A DNA stretch of 64,000 nt from Mytilus galloprovincialis. Taxonomy: Eukaryota > Mollusca > Bivalvia > Mytilida > Mytilidae. The position numbers were made by a program, and so were the translations under genes. Shown here one piece after another: positions 45,301 to 58,434 of this stretch. The first letter of the stretch is position 1. Each line of letters opens with the position of its first letter. The stretch spans positions 32,598,154 through 32,662,153 of the forward strand of contig NC_134845.1 of the NCBI RefSeq assembly GCF_965363235.1. The letters run 5' to 3'. Under the pieces are notes generated by a model. That model ran no database searches. It was not told the origin of the DNA and was given only the letters and a program-made list of their open reading frames with translations.

Positions 45301-48300
45301 TTAAATGATTGTCATATTCAAAAATGGATGCCTAGATACAATGGCATAGAGAAACGTCACTGTAAGCTTTTATATTTTAGTGTTTTGCTAAATACATATA
45401 ATGTATAGACATTCAGAAACGTTAGAACTAGAGACAGATTTAAGTAGGAGCGTCAATCCTACTGAGTCTAAGGTTTGTGCTATGTTCTTTTTTTCTTTTC
45501 AGTAATTATTCTCGGGACTGGTTAATGACAGGACAAGATCTTAATTACAAAATCACTATTGAAGTCCTCAAATGTGTCCTGGAGAACAGCAAGGGAGTAT
45601 GCTTTTTTGATGATATCTTTATTTATGATGGTACGTAATAGCTTTAACTAACGACGAATCTAACCAATTGTACACATTTTGTTTTTTTCCTCAGATTTCT
45701 GTAATTTATACAAGCTGACAAGTTTTTCTTGTGTCACATATTTCTTTCGTCTGTTAAGAAATTTATAGAAACTGAGGACGGACAAAAATGGATTCGGTGA
45801 CTTTGTTTGTTTTCCATAGAATGAAAAGTACACTTTTTTAATTCAATTTGGCTATTGTAACGTATTTTTTTTATTTATGCTTCCTCGATTAAAATTCAAC
45901 ACTATGTTAACATTTGTCGGGTTTTTTATACACTCGAAACGCTTTTCAACATGTACATATAGAGGTTAACTAGATATTTTTTCTTGCATTTGGAGTGAGT
46001 TACTTTTTGCTTATTTCAGAGGAATTCATGTCTACTTGTATTTTTGTCCATCTGATAAGTTATATATTTCATTTCGTTTGAAATTGGGGTTTTCCCGTTA
46101 GGTATTTGTAGTAATTATATATAGATGGGAACTAGTGTAACTAGTTTTAGAACTAGTTCTGCAAGAGTATGTACTATTTATAAAGTCTGATGTTACGTGT
46201 ACAAGGCACGAGTAAAGTTTTGGCGGTTTCTACGGGTGGGGTACTATATAAAGTTTGGCATTTAAATGTATTAGTATCGAAGGTGCTCGCAGTTAGGTCG
46301 TATAGTACGAAGTTAGTCACATTAATGGCTGCTATGTTTATTACATGTATTTATATTATGTTGTTTGTATCGAAGAAACTTGTATTATAGAGTGAAATAA
46401 CATTTGTATCGCAAGAGAAGATAATAATGTTACTGCGAGCAACTAACTCTATTTCTGTGTTTGTTTTGTTTTAAGCCTATTGAATTTAGAGTAGAAATAC
46501 TTTAAATTCGGACGAGCAGGGCGAGGGAGAATTTAAGAGCCTTTTCAACTGATTTTTATAGTTCGTTCTTATGTTGTAATGTTATACCACTGTCCCAGGT
46601 TAGGGGGAGGGTTGGGATCCCGCTAACATGTTTAACCCCGCCACATTATTTGTGTATGAGCCTGTCCCAAGTCAGGAGCCTGTAATTCAGTGGTTGTCGT
46701 TTGTTTATGTGTTGCATATTTGTTTTTCGTTATTTTTTTTACATAAATAAGGCCGTTAGTTTTCTCGTTTGAATTGTTTTACATTGTCTTATCGGGCCTA
46801 TTATAGCTGACTATGCGGTATGAGCTTTGCTCATTGTTGAAGGCCGTACGGTGACCTATAGTTGTTAATTTTTGTGTCATTTTGGTCTTTTGTGGATAGT
46901 TGTCTCATTGGCAATCATGCCACATGTTCTTTTTTATAAATAATTTTCAAGTTATTTTATTTCCCAAACTAACATTATACCGCTTATCATGGGAAAAACT
47001 AAGAATATGTAGAGCTTTGATCAATGCCCGAACCGAAAATTGTTATTGCACAGTCTGGCTCCGCCTCCTGTCCTAGTAAACTTTGAAACAGTGGCCATAA
47101 ATTTCACAATAAATTTAAATAAAATGCATATTCATAGTGTGTTATTTTACGTTTTTTGATTGAGTTAAGCCTGCAAATTGATATTTTATCGTGTGTTTTT
47201 CGATATTGTGATGTTATGTTATTGTCTTAGAAAAAGGGAGAAGGTTCGGTACCATTAAAACGTTTAATCCCGCTGCAAATGGTTGCACCTGTCCTAAGTC
47301 AGGAATCTGATGTACAGTAATTGTCGTTTGTTTATGTAATTTATACGTGTTTATCGTTACTCCTAGACGAGTTTTTTATCTCGTTTTTTATATAGATTAG
47401 ACCGTTGGTTTTCCCTACACTAGTAATGTTTGGGCCCTTTATAGCTTGTTGTTCGGTGTGAGCTAAGACTCCGTGTTGAAGGCCGTACATTGACCTATAA
47501 TGGTTTACTTTTATAAATTGTTATTTGGATGGAGAGTTGTCTCATTGGCACTCACACCACATCTTCCTATATCTATATACAACAAATCGAAATATACATC
47601 CGAAAAGGGAGGCATTACCATAACTGGATTAGTCAAAACTTGTAAAATTAATATCAAATTGAATGGTTTCATAAACTTGATGCAAATTAGGACTGAGAAG
47701 AGCAACAAAGTCGTGTCAATATAATAAAATTGAGAATGGAAATGGGGAATGTGTCAAAGAGACAACAACCCGACCATAGAACAGACAAAAGCTATTCAAT
47801 GTCATGTGTGAAATTTTATATTCAATAAAAATAATGAAATATTTTTTTTATGCTAGATAAGCTTAAAACTTGAAACAAATAGTGATTTCCAAGAGGCAAA
47901 TTCATAACTGAAAGTCCCTTACATCAATAAGTTTTACTTTAAAACAAGTGTACGTGAACTTTCTAGTATTTAATGTTATAAAAATCTTCATAAAAACTTG
48001 TCTTCCCGTACACTTTTTCGCTGATGTTTTTTTCCCGTTTGCAGGGAATTTAACAACAAAACCTCTAGTAAGAATTTCAGCCACCGCAAGCACAGCGCAA
48101 GTGCGAGGGGAAGAAGTGCTTTGTGTATTCATATGACTAATTAGTGACGCTCGAATAAAAACAGTTGAAAATGACAAATAAAGTACGACATTGGAGAGCA
48201 TTGATGACCATAAATTTCTAAACATTTTTTTTCAAAATACAGCTAATGTTATCTTTTCCTTGGTTAGAAAGTTGCAAACTTTTGTTCATAGTAAAGTTAT

Positions 48301-50013
48301 TATTATGACCATGTCGATGAAAATAATATGCTTTGCAAGGTTAATGGAAATTGATGGTTCTTAAAGAACAAATTAAATACACCAAATCATTTTAAAATAA
48401 TTTTGTCAAATGGAAATGCAATGAAAGTATAAAAGAAAAACATCATCATCATAGCTCGTACAATTCATTATTTTTTTTAAAAGCCTCAAGTGCTCTGCGT
48501 TGATTGTCACAATACGGTAAAATTCGGAAAGAAATTCATAAGATGCGGAGCCTGTGATCAAAACGGACTGAATGTCATATTATTTATCCATTTTACCTTA
48601 TAAATTCATGATGAATGTAAATTACGTGCAAACAGGACTTAGTTTAGTATACATGAATGCATTTGTTAAATAATTTCAATAGTATAATTGAAAGAAACTC
48701 GTTTCATATGATTTTTAGGAAAATTGCAGGAAAAATCTCAAATCAAAAGTAAGCTTGTTTTATAAAGCCAACAAAATATCCACAAACGTAATCTCCTCCA
48801 ACTGATAACTGAAAATACAAATATGATCACTCTTGATCATCTTTCAACGTACAGTAAATATATTGCCAGAGAGAGGAATACTTTAGCTATGCTGGATGTA
48901 CAATTACACAGCCATGTCCGATGAGAATAAGGGCTTTAAATCAAATGTGTAGATACAACTCCTCTCTCTATACACATTAAGAAGCCTTGCCATAGCTTTT
49001 CGAGTGGTACGTAAGTGATTGTTTGAATGCAAATATGATTTCCTTTTCCAATATAAACCTATTTTCCGGTGACAGTCCATATCTTCCTACCTTTTTACAG
49101 AACATAGATACTGTATTTATTGTCAATTGATACTCAACCTGAACAAGCATTACATATGCACCTCTGGACGTCAAGCAACAGTCAATTAATTAACTAATAA
49201 ATAAAAGTAATTACTGTCAATCATAACTTAAGACAACAAACGAGGAAACATGTAGCCCGCAACGATATTATTAACTTGATTTAGATTTAGCGATATTTAA
49301 CATATTATAATACTTGTAACCATACATTAATGGTAAGATGTAACTGTATATGTGCCTAAATTGTTAAACTGCTTCGGTACAAAGTTGCATATTCCATTCC
49401 TTTTATTTCATCACGGTGCATACAAATATTTGCTTAACAGCAACATTAACTTGAAATATATATGAGTATATGTTTCATTTAAAAACTTGGTATTTTAGGA
49501 CGATACATACGATATTATTTCTTAAAAAAATATAAGGAAAATGATAAATTTTTATATCGTAACTTCGGGGTAATTACTTATTCAATCACAGATGTTTGAT
49601 AATTTATAATCGTCGTCGTCAATAATTTATATATTAATATCTTTGTTTTATTTTCAAACTCTTTAGCGACATGTGGCATATTCATATAAATGAGGAGTAG
49701 CTGTTGCCTTTTCATTTCTTGCTTTTATTTTACAGGTGCAAATGCTAGCGCGCCCCTTTTGAAACAGACTTGTTGTGGTACTGGTGATGATGTCCCGTTC
49801 TCATTGCAAAGCACATGCAGCTCTTTATATGTCGTTTTTCAAACTGACGATACAATAAGCAGGGAAGGTTTCCGTATTAGTTATATACTGGAGGGAGCAC
49901 CAACGACAACTGTAAAAGTCACAACAGGTAAACCAGTCATTCTTTCTTTTAAAACTTATTCCCTTTCATTAATAAATCAACTATTCATCACTTATCAAAT
50001 TGAAGTATATTAA
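42372..50013 (+). CDS. CUB gene C: signal peptide plus one CUB domain; no membrane exon found
   Basis: Exons: 42372-42429, 43705-43801, 45503-45630, 49736-49927 (lengths 58, 97, 128, 192, identical to gene B). The CUB core is 'YPEG/NYSRDWLMTG', 'ITIEVLKCVLE', 'CFFDDIFIYDG', 'LLKQTCCG', 'VVFQTDDTISREGFRISYIL', followed by GAPTTTVKV. Exon 1 reads MSLTTVICLATFKVILQTK; a Lys at position 13 interrupts the hydrophobic core, so export may be weak. Exon 4 ends at a good donor (acag|gtaaac), but no membrane exon was recognised before the lysozyme relic at 53.9 kb. Read-through would stop at 50013 and give 186 residues. The first exon starts 580 bp after the end of gene B exon 4, so B and C form a tight tandem pair, and fusion transcripts are possible in frame. 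Confidence 0.75.
44390..44590 (-). repeat. Dispersed mussel repeat, reverse copy
   Basis: Same ordered blocks as 40365-40565: 'aagaagatgtggtatgattg', 'ccgtacggccttcaacaatg', 'ccgtatagtcagctataata'. Lies in intron 2 of gene C. Confidence 0.8.
44859..44880 (+). repeat. Poly-T run
   Basis: About 21 T residues in intron 2 of gene C. Simple sequence. Confidence 0.8.
46590..46935 (+). repeat. Dispersed mussel repeat, full forward copy
   Basis: Contains 'aggttagggggagggttggg', 'cctgtcccaagtcaggagcc', 'ggcctattatagctgactat', 'gttgaaggccgtacggtgac' and ends 'tctcattggcaatcatgcca'. It gives the reference order for the other copies in this window. Confidence 0.85.
47220..47580 (+). repeat. Dispersed mussel repeat, second forward copy
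   Basis: Same order as 46590-46935 with substitutions: 'cctgtcctaagtcaggaatc', 'gttgaaggccgtacattgac', 'gagttgtctcattggcactc'. The open frames at 47500-47724 come from it. Confidence 0.8.
48135..48300 (+). repeat. Dispersed repeat, partial forward copy in CUB C intron 3
   Basis: 'tagtgacgctcgaataaaaa' then 'gagagcattgatgaccataa' and 'acagctaatgttatcttttc', as at 62340-62460. Overlaps the domain-free minus frame 47902-48225. Confidence 0.7.
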
Positions 50014-51100
50014 TATGTTAACTTTTACTACGATAGTGACACTTTGTACAAGATAAAAAGACCTCTTTTTTAAAATGCATTTTATTAATTTTGTGTCTTA
50101 TTTATACATTTCATTGTTGTAATAATAAATCATTCTTCCATTTATTCATTTCACGTTCTGTCTCATCAAATTCATTATGACATTTAACTGGAACTGACGA
50201 AGTTGCAGTAAGATGTCACTGCACGATTTCAAATACACATCAGTATATACATAAATGTGTTTGTAAGTATGAAAATAATACGGAAAGAATCAAAGGGGGA
50301 ATTTAAAACTAATAAATAGAACAGATATTAAAAGGCAATTTCAAAATACGAAATACGACGGGGAAAAAAAACAAGTCCCCAAAACATCGCATAGAAAACT
50401 AGAGACAGGGCAACACTAACACAAGAAAAAACTGGGAGCGATTTCAACTGCTCACGATGTGTATCAATATAATTATTAAATTTTGATAGCACACAAGTGG
50501 GGGAATAAAAGTTATGCGTTATGAGTTTTGATTTTTTGATTTTTTCAATCACTGATTACCTCAATTATTAAGCGGATGTATTTAAAAACTGAAATAAATT
50601 TGCATGATTCTTATCGTAGGATTCAGCTAAATCTATATCGACATTATTATATCGTATTTGATACTTTAATCACCAAAATTTGTGATGAAAAGTCAGACAA
50701 TACTTTAATAAGCTATGATACGGCTTTTCTAACCTTTCACTTATTTTTCTATAAAACAATACATGACTGAACAGCGGCTATATTTATTTTTGTTTTCTTC
50801 GGCGTGTGTTTGGTTTTTTTCTAGGAATAATTCGTTCATCAGTTTTAGCCGTTATTTATAATTGCCTATTTCAATTGTGTGATTCATGAATGCATTTGTT
50901 TTCGAATTTATTAATATTTATATATATTTTGAAATAAACAAGTATTTATTTGATGGAGAGGGAGAGAGATTGTTACATTTATAGTTTTCAGAAAACATGG
51001 TAAGTCTACCTGTATTTCAACTTATTTGGATATCTGTACATTAATGAATCTACTCTATTGTAAGTTATTGTAGCTCAATATACATCGCTGATTTAGTATA
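50014..51100. other. Non-coding DNA after CUB gene C
   Basis: AT-rich. Searched by eye for a copy of gene A's membrane exon (YIAVGCGMLVALII-like) and did not find one. Open frames at 50328-50552 and 50576-50770 show no domain. Confidence 0.4.
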
Positions 51101-51106
51101 CGTTAT

Positions 51107-51240
51107 AGATAATGCATTTTAAGGTTTTTCTTGTAAATTGATCAAATGAAAGACCGACCGGAGGGAGGTCTTTCTTTGAACAATCATGACACCCCTCGGT
51201 ACGTTCAACGACAAGAAAAACCTTAAAATATGCATTATCT
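51107..51240. repeat. Fold-back element, about 28-bp arms
   Basis: 'agataatgcattttaaggtt' continuing to tttcttgt at 51107-51134 pairs with its reverse complement ending 'atgcattatct' at 51240. The loop contains a second, smaller hairpin (gaaagacc...ggtctttc). This is a perfect shape for a small fold-back MITE or an RNA hairpin. Confidence 0.7.
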
Positions 51241-52211
51241 GACTTATATACCGTCAAAAAATATTAATTTTATAAAAATTTTTAAAATTCAGTATCCTAT
51301 TTAACCGACAACACTAAAGTGGGATATTCCTTTCTAATGCGTTCAGGTTTTAAATACGCCCTGCGGCTCATTTAGAATGTGAAATAACACTCAATAAATA
51401 GTTTAGATATAAACCTTTTAAAAATTATTATCCATACACAATAAAAATATTACTGTAACTGCATGAAGTAAGACACAAATGTATTGTTACCATCCGATAA
51501 CGGTGTATGACAAATACAAGACACATTGTAATTGTAAGTAATTTATTGTACCACATACAAATGTAGCTTATGGAAAAGGGGGAGGGGTATGTTTTCTTTT
51601 TCTATTTGTTATGTTATTTCTATCGCGGAAAAGTGGTTATTTTTTTAACAATTTTGTTTGAATCGAATGAGATTGTCTTTTGAATAGCAATACATTTTAT
51701 TAAAAGATAATCTGGATATAATTATATACCCTCCGCACCTGACCCTTTCGTGATTTACGTTAATGTTATTCAATAGAATATAAGATTATCTTATTAGTTG
51801 ATCATTTGATAGAGTAAAAGGTATACGTAAATTTTAAAAAGTTAAGAACTGACACGAAGACGAATATAAATACATGTAGGTCACAGTATGATTTCCTATT
51901 CAGTGTGTTTCGTTCTGAACATGCATGAAATATTTGCCACTGGACACACGAATATGTTAAATCTGGATTTATTTTATGAAAGTCTACATTAAAATTCATC
52001 TGACATATGTGATAATGTTTCTTTATTACAGCGATAAATTAACAAAACTTCACGTTATTTGTTTCTAAAATTAAAATACGGGACTACAATGACGGTTTCT
52101 TTTACACCTTTCATCAATTGAACTTTAAAAAATAAATTTCCAAATCGGCAACAAAAAACTATTAGACGAATAAAGTTTTGAAGTAAATCATAGATTGCAT
52201 GTTTATCAAGG

Positions 52212-52242
52212 AAAATAATGACCTCACACAGGTCATTATTTT
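52212..52242. repeat. Perfect 13-bp inverted repeat with 5-nt loop
   Basis: aaaataatgacct, spacer cacac, aggtcattatttt. A related 'gaatgacctgtcgttctg' follows at about 52300. Probably a relic of a small palindromic element. Confidence 0.65.
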
Positions 52243-53944
52243 ATGCCTTGGAGCATATATCATTGAAACATGGTATCGTCCGGGTTGATTCTGAAAAAGA
52301 ATGACCTGTCGTTCTGAAAGAAAATAACTCCATATAGGTATATAATATGTGAATTATAAGAGTGAGTTTAGCATATTGCTGACATCAATTTAACTTTTTT
52401 ATTTTATTTTTGTATTATAAAAACAACACTTCACAAGTGATTCACATTATTGAAATTGAATTATATTTTGGCAAAAATGTTCATTATGCCTTTTTCTTAC
52501 TCAAAACTCCTGTCCTGTCTTGTGTCAAATTTCATCCTAGTCATTCCTATAAATATCAAATGATTGCTCCATAAGGTACAATTCCGATCACTTATTTATA
52601 TCACACTCCGTGGGATGCAAGACAAATCTTTCATGCGAGTAATTCATAACAGGCTATCACGACATTCGTGGAGCTCGAGTTTGATTGAAAATCGTTATGG
52701 CATTTTTGCAACAAATGTTTTACAACTATCCGTTTTCTTTGAATACTAGTTGAGTAAAGTAATTTTAATTTGGTGATTTTTCAGTTTTATACTTACTAAT
52801 AAAGGAACAGAAATATTGTATTTCATCGATATCTAATGTTGATTAAGCTACATAAAACATATGCTTTTTGTGTTAATTTCATCATGCATTCCACGGTTGA
52901 TATAAACAACGCATACAACACTGTTTCCATCGAACGTGACTGGTTTGCGCAATAATATGCTATGAGAAAAACAATACGAATACCTTACATTGTACGACTA
53001 AATGAAGATAAGACATAAATTGTTTGCGTCTTAAGCGATTCTGGGTTTATAGAATCAGAGACTTAAATCGAAAAAAAATATGAAATCCATGGATGTATTC
53101 GATCAAAAGGCTTACAATTATAATCAAATCCATGTAAGTCATCAGCTTTTAATGTTTTTGCTGATGATTGAATTTGTGACAGTTAATCTAATATCTTATT
53201 TTTCTAAGCTTGCAGTTTTGTCTATTGTTATCCATTCATTTGATGTGTTTTGCCTTTTAATTTCGGACTTTTCTCGGAGTTAAGTATTTTTGAGATTTTA
53301 ATTTTTGCTTTTTGACGACCATGTCTTTCAGGAATTAGCTTTAAATTGATGCTTCATGATAAGACGGTAGTTTTGATATATTTTGATAACTAGCATTGTT
53401 CTTTTCATTACATGTCTATCATTTTTCTTTGTTTGGCGAATTGGATTACCGGTATGAAAAGATTAATCTATTCGCAACTGCTTATTATTCCTCAAACTGT
53501 TGTAATATTTACTCAATTATCCTGCACTAGTTAAAGTCTGTAGATACATTTTTGGCAGTACTACAACATATAATAACGAGTTATCATCAACACAAATGTG
53601 CACAGTTGTCAATGCTTCAATACAAAAAGAATTTGAATGTTTCGTTATATTCAAGTGTTTAATCAATATTGTATGTATAGGTGTAATAAATCTGAGCAGC
53701 AATTGGCTAACATGAATAATATTAGACTAATTGACGATTTTATTATTTCCTATGCAACTGTGTTGTTAAAAAAAGTGTAATCATCTGTGCACCTACACAT
53801 TTTCATCTCTAACGAGCTTATGCTGAAACACATCGTGCCATGCATAGTACAACAGGTAACATATTTTAAAATTAAAACTTAAAAACTAAGTAAATAGAAA
53901 TTATGATTAGCTGAAATTCAGTTAAGTATATCTTATGACTGCAG

Positions 53945-54335
53945 ATTTTACAGAGTGAGCAGTGTGCCAAAGGATGTGTTAAGAATTATATGGAATGTTA
54001 CGGAGGTTGGTGATACAGAACTACTTGTGACAATTCCATAACGCATAACGGAGGTCCAAGCGGCTGTTGCAAAGGTATTGGAATAAAATAAGAGTTGCCG
54101 GCTGTAGCAGATATAGCTGAAATTACAATCTATAAATTCGTCTCGAGACTTCATATAATCCGCACTATCACTTTGTCGGATCATTGACTTTTGATACCAG
54201 AACTAATATTTCTAGAGTAAAACATACCTGGGATATGCAATTTTGCATTATTTTACTAAATTTAGTTTATCAGTTTTTCTCTTTTTATTTTCCCAATAAA
54301 AGCTTCCTACAGCGATTTTTTATCTTAGTGATATC
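53945..54335 (+). pseudogene. Lysozyme pseudogene: last exon and 3' flank only
   Basis: Aligns with the intact lysozyme exon 4 and 3' UTR (27419 to about 27825). Recognisable pieces are 'gagcagtgtgccaaaggatg', 'gttacggaggttgg', 'cataacggaggtccaagcgg', 'ggtattggaataaaataaga' and the AATAAA near 54295. It has a TGA directly after the GGW codon where the intact gene has AAA, a 13-nt loss near its start, and two further losses in the middle that remove Cys and Tyr codons. No exons 1-3 were found upstream. The acceptor (gactgcag) is still present. Confidence 0.9.
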
Positions 54336-54596
54336 TTAGTAATACGATGCTCTTTGATTATATTAAATAGGTCGATTATACATTTGTAAATGTACACCTT
54401 ATTTATATTATCAATTTAATGGAAAAGATTCAATGTTGAAAACCAGCTTTTGTTAATTGAACTTTAAATAAAAATGAATAAAAGCAATACATTGATGCTT
54501 TATACAATTTAAGCTGCTAACAAGTTAATGATGCTTCTCCTCAATATTCTTCGACCAACTATCAATAAAAAATCACCTGATATATAGAAATCTTGA

Positions 54597-55085
54597 CTGA
54601 ATCGACATATCGATCAAAACGCTGGCGTTTCGGCAAATGGCCTATTCAATACTCCTGTTAAGCCATATATTAGCCTGAGTACCATTATTATCATTCTTAT
54701 GTCATTCTGGGGGTAATTATTTAGGCTTGTGACAGCACCATCCGAGTTTTGATAATTTCTTGCATGGATTCAACCAAATTGTATATATTTTTACCGTCGT
54801 TGCTTCCCAGCAAACTACTCTATTGACTAAATTTTTAACCGCATATACCATTGACGGCAGAAGTTTCCCCAACTGTGTTTTATTGTCAATTGGCAGTCGT
54901 TGATTTGTCCCGTTATGTTAAATGATCCTTCATGCCATGCTCTCAACAAAAAATACTTTTGTCATGGATGATACTCTAATTGGATGTAGTGAATAGTCTT
55001 TGTTATACTTAAGTTTGTGTTGATGACATATAGTGCATTTGGAATCAACTACACAGAATCAGTAAAAAAGTGTTGCCCGCCATAG
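54597..55085 (-). pseudogene. Relic of the discoidin/GH-A glycosidase gene
   Basis: Aligns base by base with 6276-6770 of the intact gene in the same orientation: 'gataatttcttgcatg' (6430 / 54749), 'ccatataccattga'-like (6522 / 54840), 'gttaaatgatcc' (6597 / 54917), 'ttggatgta' and 'tagtgcatttggaat' (6720 / 55031). Many indels destroy the frame. It covers the join of the discoidin region and the barrel, without either catalytic Glu. The right edge is cut by a dispersed repeat at about 55090; the left edge meets the lysozyme pseudogene region, so the 3' part of the gene is gone. Confidence 0.88.
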
Positions 55086-55089
55086 TCAG

Positions 55090-55240
55090 TTTTTTTGTTG
55101 TTGTTGTGCTGTAACACCACAGTCTTAGGTTATGGGGAGGGATGAGCGCTGACAAACCTTTTTATACCCGCCATATTCATTATGTGCATGTCTCAATTCA
55201 AGAACCTATAGTTTAATCTGTCATATCTATTTTCGTTAAC
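55090..55240 (+). repeat. Dispersed mussel repeat, 5' part
   Basis: 'aggttatggggagggatgag', 'tttatacccgccatattca' and 'gtctcaattcaagaacct' follow the order at 46600-46690. It truncates the glycosidase relic. Confidence 0.65.
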
Positions 55241-57440
55241 TGTTATGAAATACGCCGTGTGTTTTCTCCATTGATTCTTCATCTGACCTCATAATATAGA
55301 TTCCTCGTAACGTAAAGATAGGCGTGAAATATCTAATGGAGAATTTTAGTATAAAAACAAGTTAATTATCCTAAACTGACAATTAAGAATATGTTTTCAT
55401 TTAAAAAAGATATGCTTACTTATGCTGAACACGTTTAATATTTGACTTGTAGAATTAAATAAAGTAAAGATGAATAGTATTTTAACTTGTACAAATTTCT
55501 GGGCACAAGTGAGCTTTGTCGAGATGTACCAAGCGCACAAGGCTGATGACCTCATGTTTAGGTCAAAAAGGTTCCATATAACCCAAGTTTAATATAATCG
55601 TTTTAAAGGAAATTCCTTTCGAAAGTTTCTGCGCAATGTTGATTTGTTTGATAAATTTGGTAGAAAACAAACGTGAAATATGGGACATTTTGAATTTATG
55701 AGACTCGAAAATATCATATAAAATAAAAGCATCTGTTGAATAAAGATGTTCAAATCTACACATACACTTTATTTAAGAAAAAAGTCTGTATTAGTTAGTT
55801 ATACTCTCTTTTTATATATGCTGTACGCACTGAACAGCCATACACGAAAATGTGCAAGGTATGCCATTAAATGTACATTTCAATACACTGTAACGAAGTA
55901 TAATCAATCTACAAAATATATAAAAACAAAAACCAAGGGGGTCCTTTTTATGATGATCCACCATAAAAGGAGATGTGAAAAATTCAAAAGGCACTCGCAA
56001 TCTATTAAATTGACAAAATCTGACAACGCATTGCCAAACAAAAAAAAAAAAAAAAAAACAGGACCAAAAGAAAAAAAAACAATGTTACAAAACACAACAT
56101 ATCAAGCTAAAAAATAACAACAACTGATCTCATGTCCTTCGAAAAGTTAAACTGATCCTGTTCAACACGTGGTATCCTTTACCCTAATTGACATGTCTGC
56201 AATAAATGCATGAGGCTTTGGTAATAAACACAAAAATATGAAATGAGCAACTATGGATTATCCACTTGTCAATAACATGATTAGTATAGTAAAGAGGGAT
56301 TTGTTTTCCTGGGGGACTTTTTAATAAAGTTGACATCTTGAAAATATCTAGTTTGATCGTTAAAGGAGATCTTACTCGTTATAAAAAAACATGTGCGGAT
56401 ATAATATAATCGGATGTCAATCTGAATATAATTGCTTAATTAAAATAATTCTACTTGGTTAAAAGGCAAGACAGAATTTCAAAACAATTTTAATTTATCA
56501 TATATAAGCGTGTAATTATATTTCTACATTTAAAAATACTTCAACCAAAGATCATTAAGGTTTTGTCACTTTAAAAACTCTTAAATATTACTATTAATAA
56601 TCTCAAAGCTCATTATAAAACAACCTTCGTCATTTATTTGACATTCCGAAAAAGTTACACATATACCAGCGGTACGTCTATGTTTGCCTTTGTACAGGGA
56701 GAGACTCCCGTAAACACGGTTTGGCTTTGCTTCCACAGTCTCTAAGGCGGCACGTGTTGGTTAACATGATATATAAGATACAGACATGCAATGCATATAT
56801 TTGATGACATGAGTTTGTGGTAATTTATTAATAAATATACATGTAGTACAGAAAGTTTCTATATTAGACAAGTGTAGTACGCAGTGTAGTACAACTTAGG
56901 GTCTGTATGGGTTAAACTGAAAAGTAGATATATCAGCTTAAGGTAAAGAATAATAATAACAAAATAGTGAATAAGCTTGTGTTAAAACTTCAAGAATGTA
57001 AAAAATTCTGGCACGATACGGCTTTAAAAATGATATAAAATATAAAATGAAAGTACACAGAAATGGAGACTACACATAGGCCTCAGGTAAATCTTCAATT
57101 GCTGCAAAATCGATATGAAAATTTGCTTTCATGTTGAGATACTGAAACATTCTATTATACACTCTGACATGTATTTGTCTCCACTTTAATCATATTGTAA
57201 ATTTCTTTTTAATCGACTAGTGTTATCTTTATTTACTGAAACACTTTTAATTCAGAAGTTACTTTGATGTACCCTGTTATGCTTGATTTATGGTAAAATT
57301 GGTTATTTTTTTTGTTTTAATAATCTTTCGTCTATTGTATTTTATCAGATATTCGACTTGGAGTATATACCAAGAACTAATACATGACAGAACTTGTGTC
57401 ATATGACCACTGTGTATCTATCATTGTCATACACACCGGA
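55241..57440. other. Intergenic DNA upstream of CUB gene D
   Basis: AT-rich. An 18-A run lies at about 56041. The 123-codon open frame at 55746-56117 is Lys-rich because it reads through A-rich DNA and carries no domain. Nothing else is supported. Confidence 0.4.
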
Positions 57441-57444
57441 AATA

Positions 57445-57490
57445 AGATAGCACTATAGCAGAAGCTGAGAGACGGAATACAAATTAAGGG
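57445..57490 (+). other. Candidate 5' untranslated exon of CUB gene D
   Basis: 'gctgagagacggaatacaaa' and a following donor-like 'taaggg|taaatc' or 'aagg|gtaaat' resemble the candidate exon before gene B at 32766-32811. Inferred only. Confidence 0.25.
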
Positions 57491-57645
57491 TAAATCTTTT
57501 TTTTCATTTAAATAATTTTCATTCGAATTTTGGCATATTCAAACGTGAATATATTTATTACCTTATGTTTGCTCCTTGTAAATTGCTGGGTCCTGGAGAA
57601 TAGGCTGTAAGGTTTCGCACATCGCTGTCAATTAATGAAATTAAA

Positions 57646-57860
57646 TGCGACTGTCATACATATGAGAGGTTTAGCTAGCTTTAAAAACAGGTTTAATCCA
57701 CTTTTTTTTGCATAAGATAATGCCTTTACCAAGTCAGGAATATGACAGTTGTTGTCCATTTGTTTGATGTGTTTGAGCTTTTGAATTTGCCGTTTGATTA
57801 GGGTCTCGAATTTTCCTTGGAGTTCAGTGATTTTGTGATTTTACTTTTTTGTGCTGAGTA
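57646..57860 (+). repeat. Dispersed repeat, copy 2 of the 3675-3965 family
   Basis: 'gtcatacatatgagaggttt', 'aagtcaggaatatgacagtt', 'tttgatgtgtttgagctttt' and 'gattttgtgattttactttt' in the same order as copy 1. Confidence 0.75.
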
Positions 57861-58434
57861 AATACAGCTGTTTCTCAAACCACGCCTCTTTTGTGGAGAT
57901 ATAGATGAATAATTTTGTTAACGTACTGGTTCCTAGATATGATCTACATGTTTCATCTCGAAGAGTCATAACTTGGGAATGTTACCAGCAAGTATACATA
58001 ATAATTATGCATATCGGCTAAATTGATATATGTTGACAATTGCAAACCTACGGTCAAGCTAAGTGTAGTACAGATCGAATTTTAGTATAAGTCTTAACTC
58101 TTAGCTTTAAGTAGAAGATCGGGGCATATACACGTTGAGGATATGCCGCAAATCCCCGTATTTTGACCTTTAAAAAAAAATAGAAGGGCACATGAATATT
58201 ACATTATAGGAAATATTTGTTTTCAAAACTTCATAGTAAAAATTGTACAAATTAAGCCGTAAAAGTAGTTTCTATTGGGAATTGCATTGTCGATATTTAT
58301 AGAAATGCAACCTATAGAATATTAGTATCACAGATGATAGCTAATATGTTTCTCAAATCGCCACTTCAATTTTGTCCCGTTTTCATTACAGTAATCTACC
58401 GAATGATACTTGTTACCGGGTTTGCACTATAAAC

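Noticed and set aside
46130-46440. Odd region with repeated 'aactagt' and a 66-codon frame
   Set aside because: Short palindromic text only; no second end, no domain and no target duplication found.
47902-48225. 107-codon minus-strand open frame
   Set aside because: Overlaps a dispersed repeat copy (48135 onward) and shows no domain.
53080-53283. Hydrophobic open frame as a membrane exon for CUB gene C
   Set aside because: Its second half is the dispersed repeat also at 3675-3965 and 57646-57860; no acceptor in the right phase.
55746-56117. 123-codon open frame, the longest in its area
   Set aside because: Very Lys-rich because it reads A-rich DNA including an 18-A run; no domain and no splice context.
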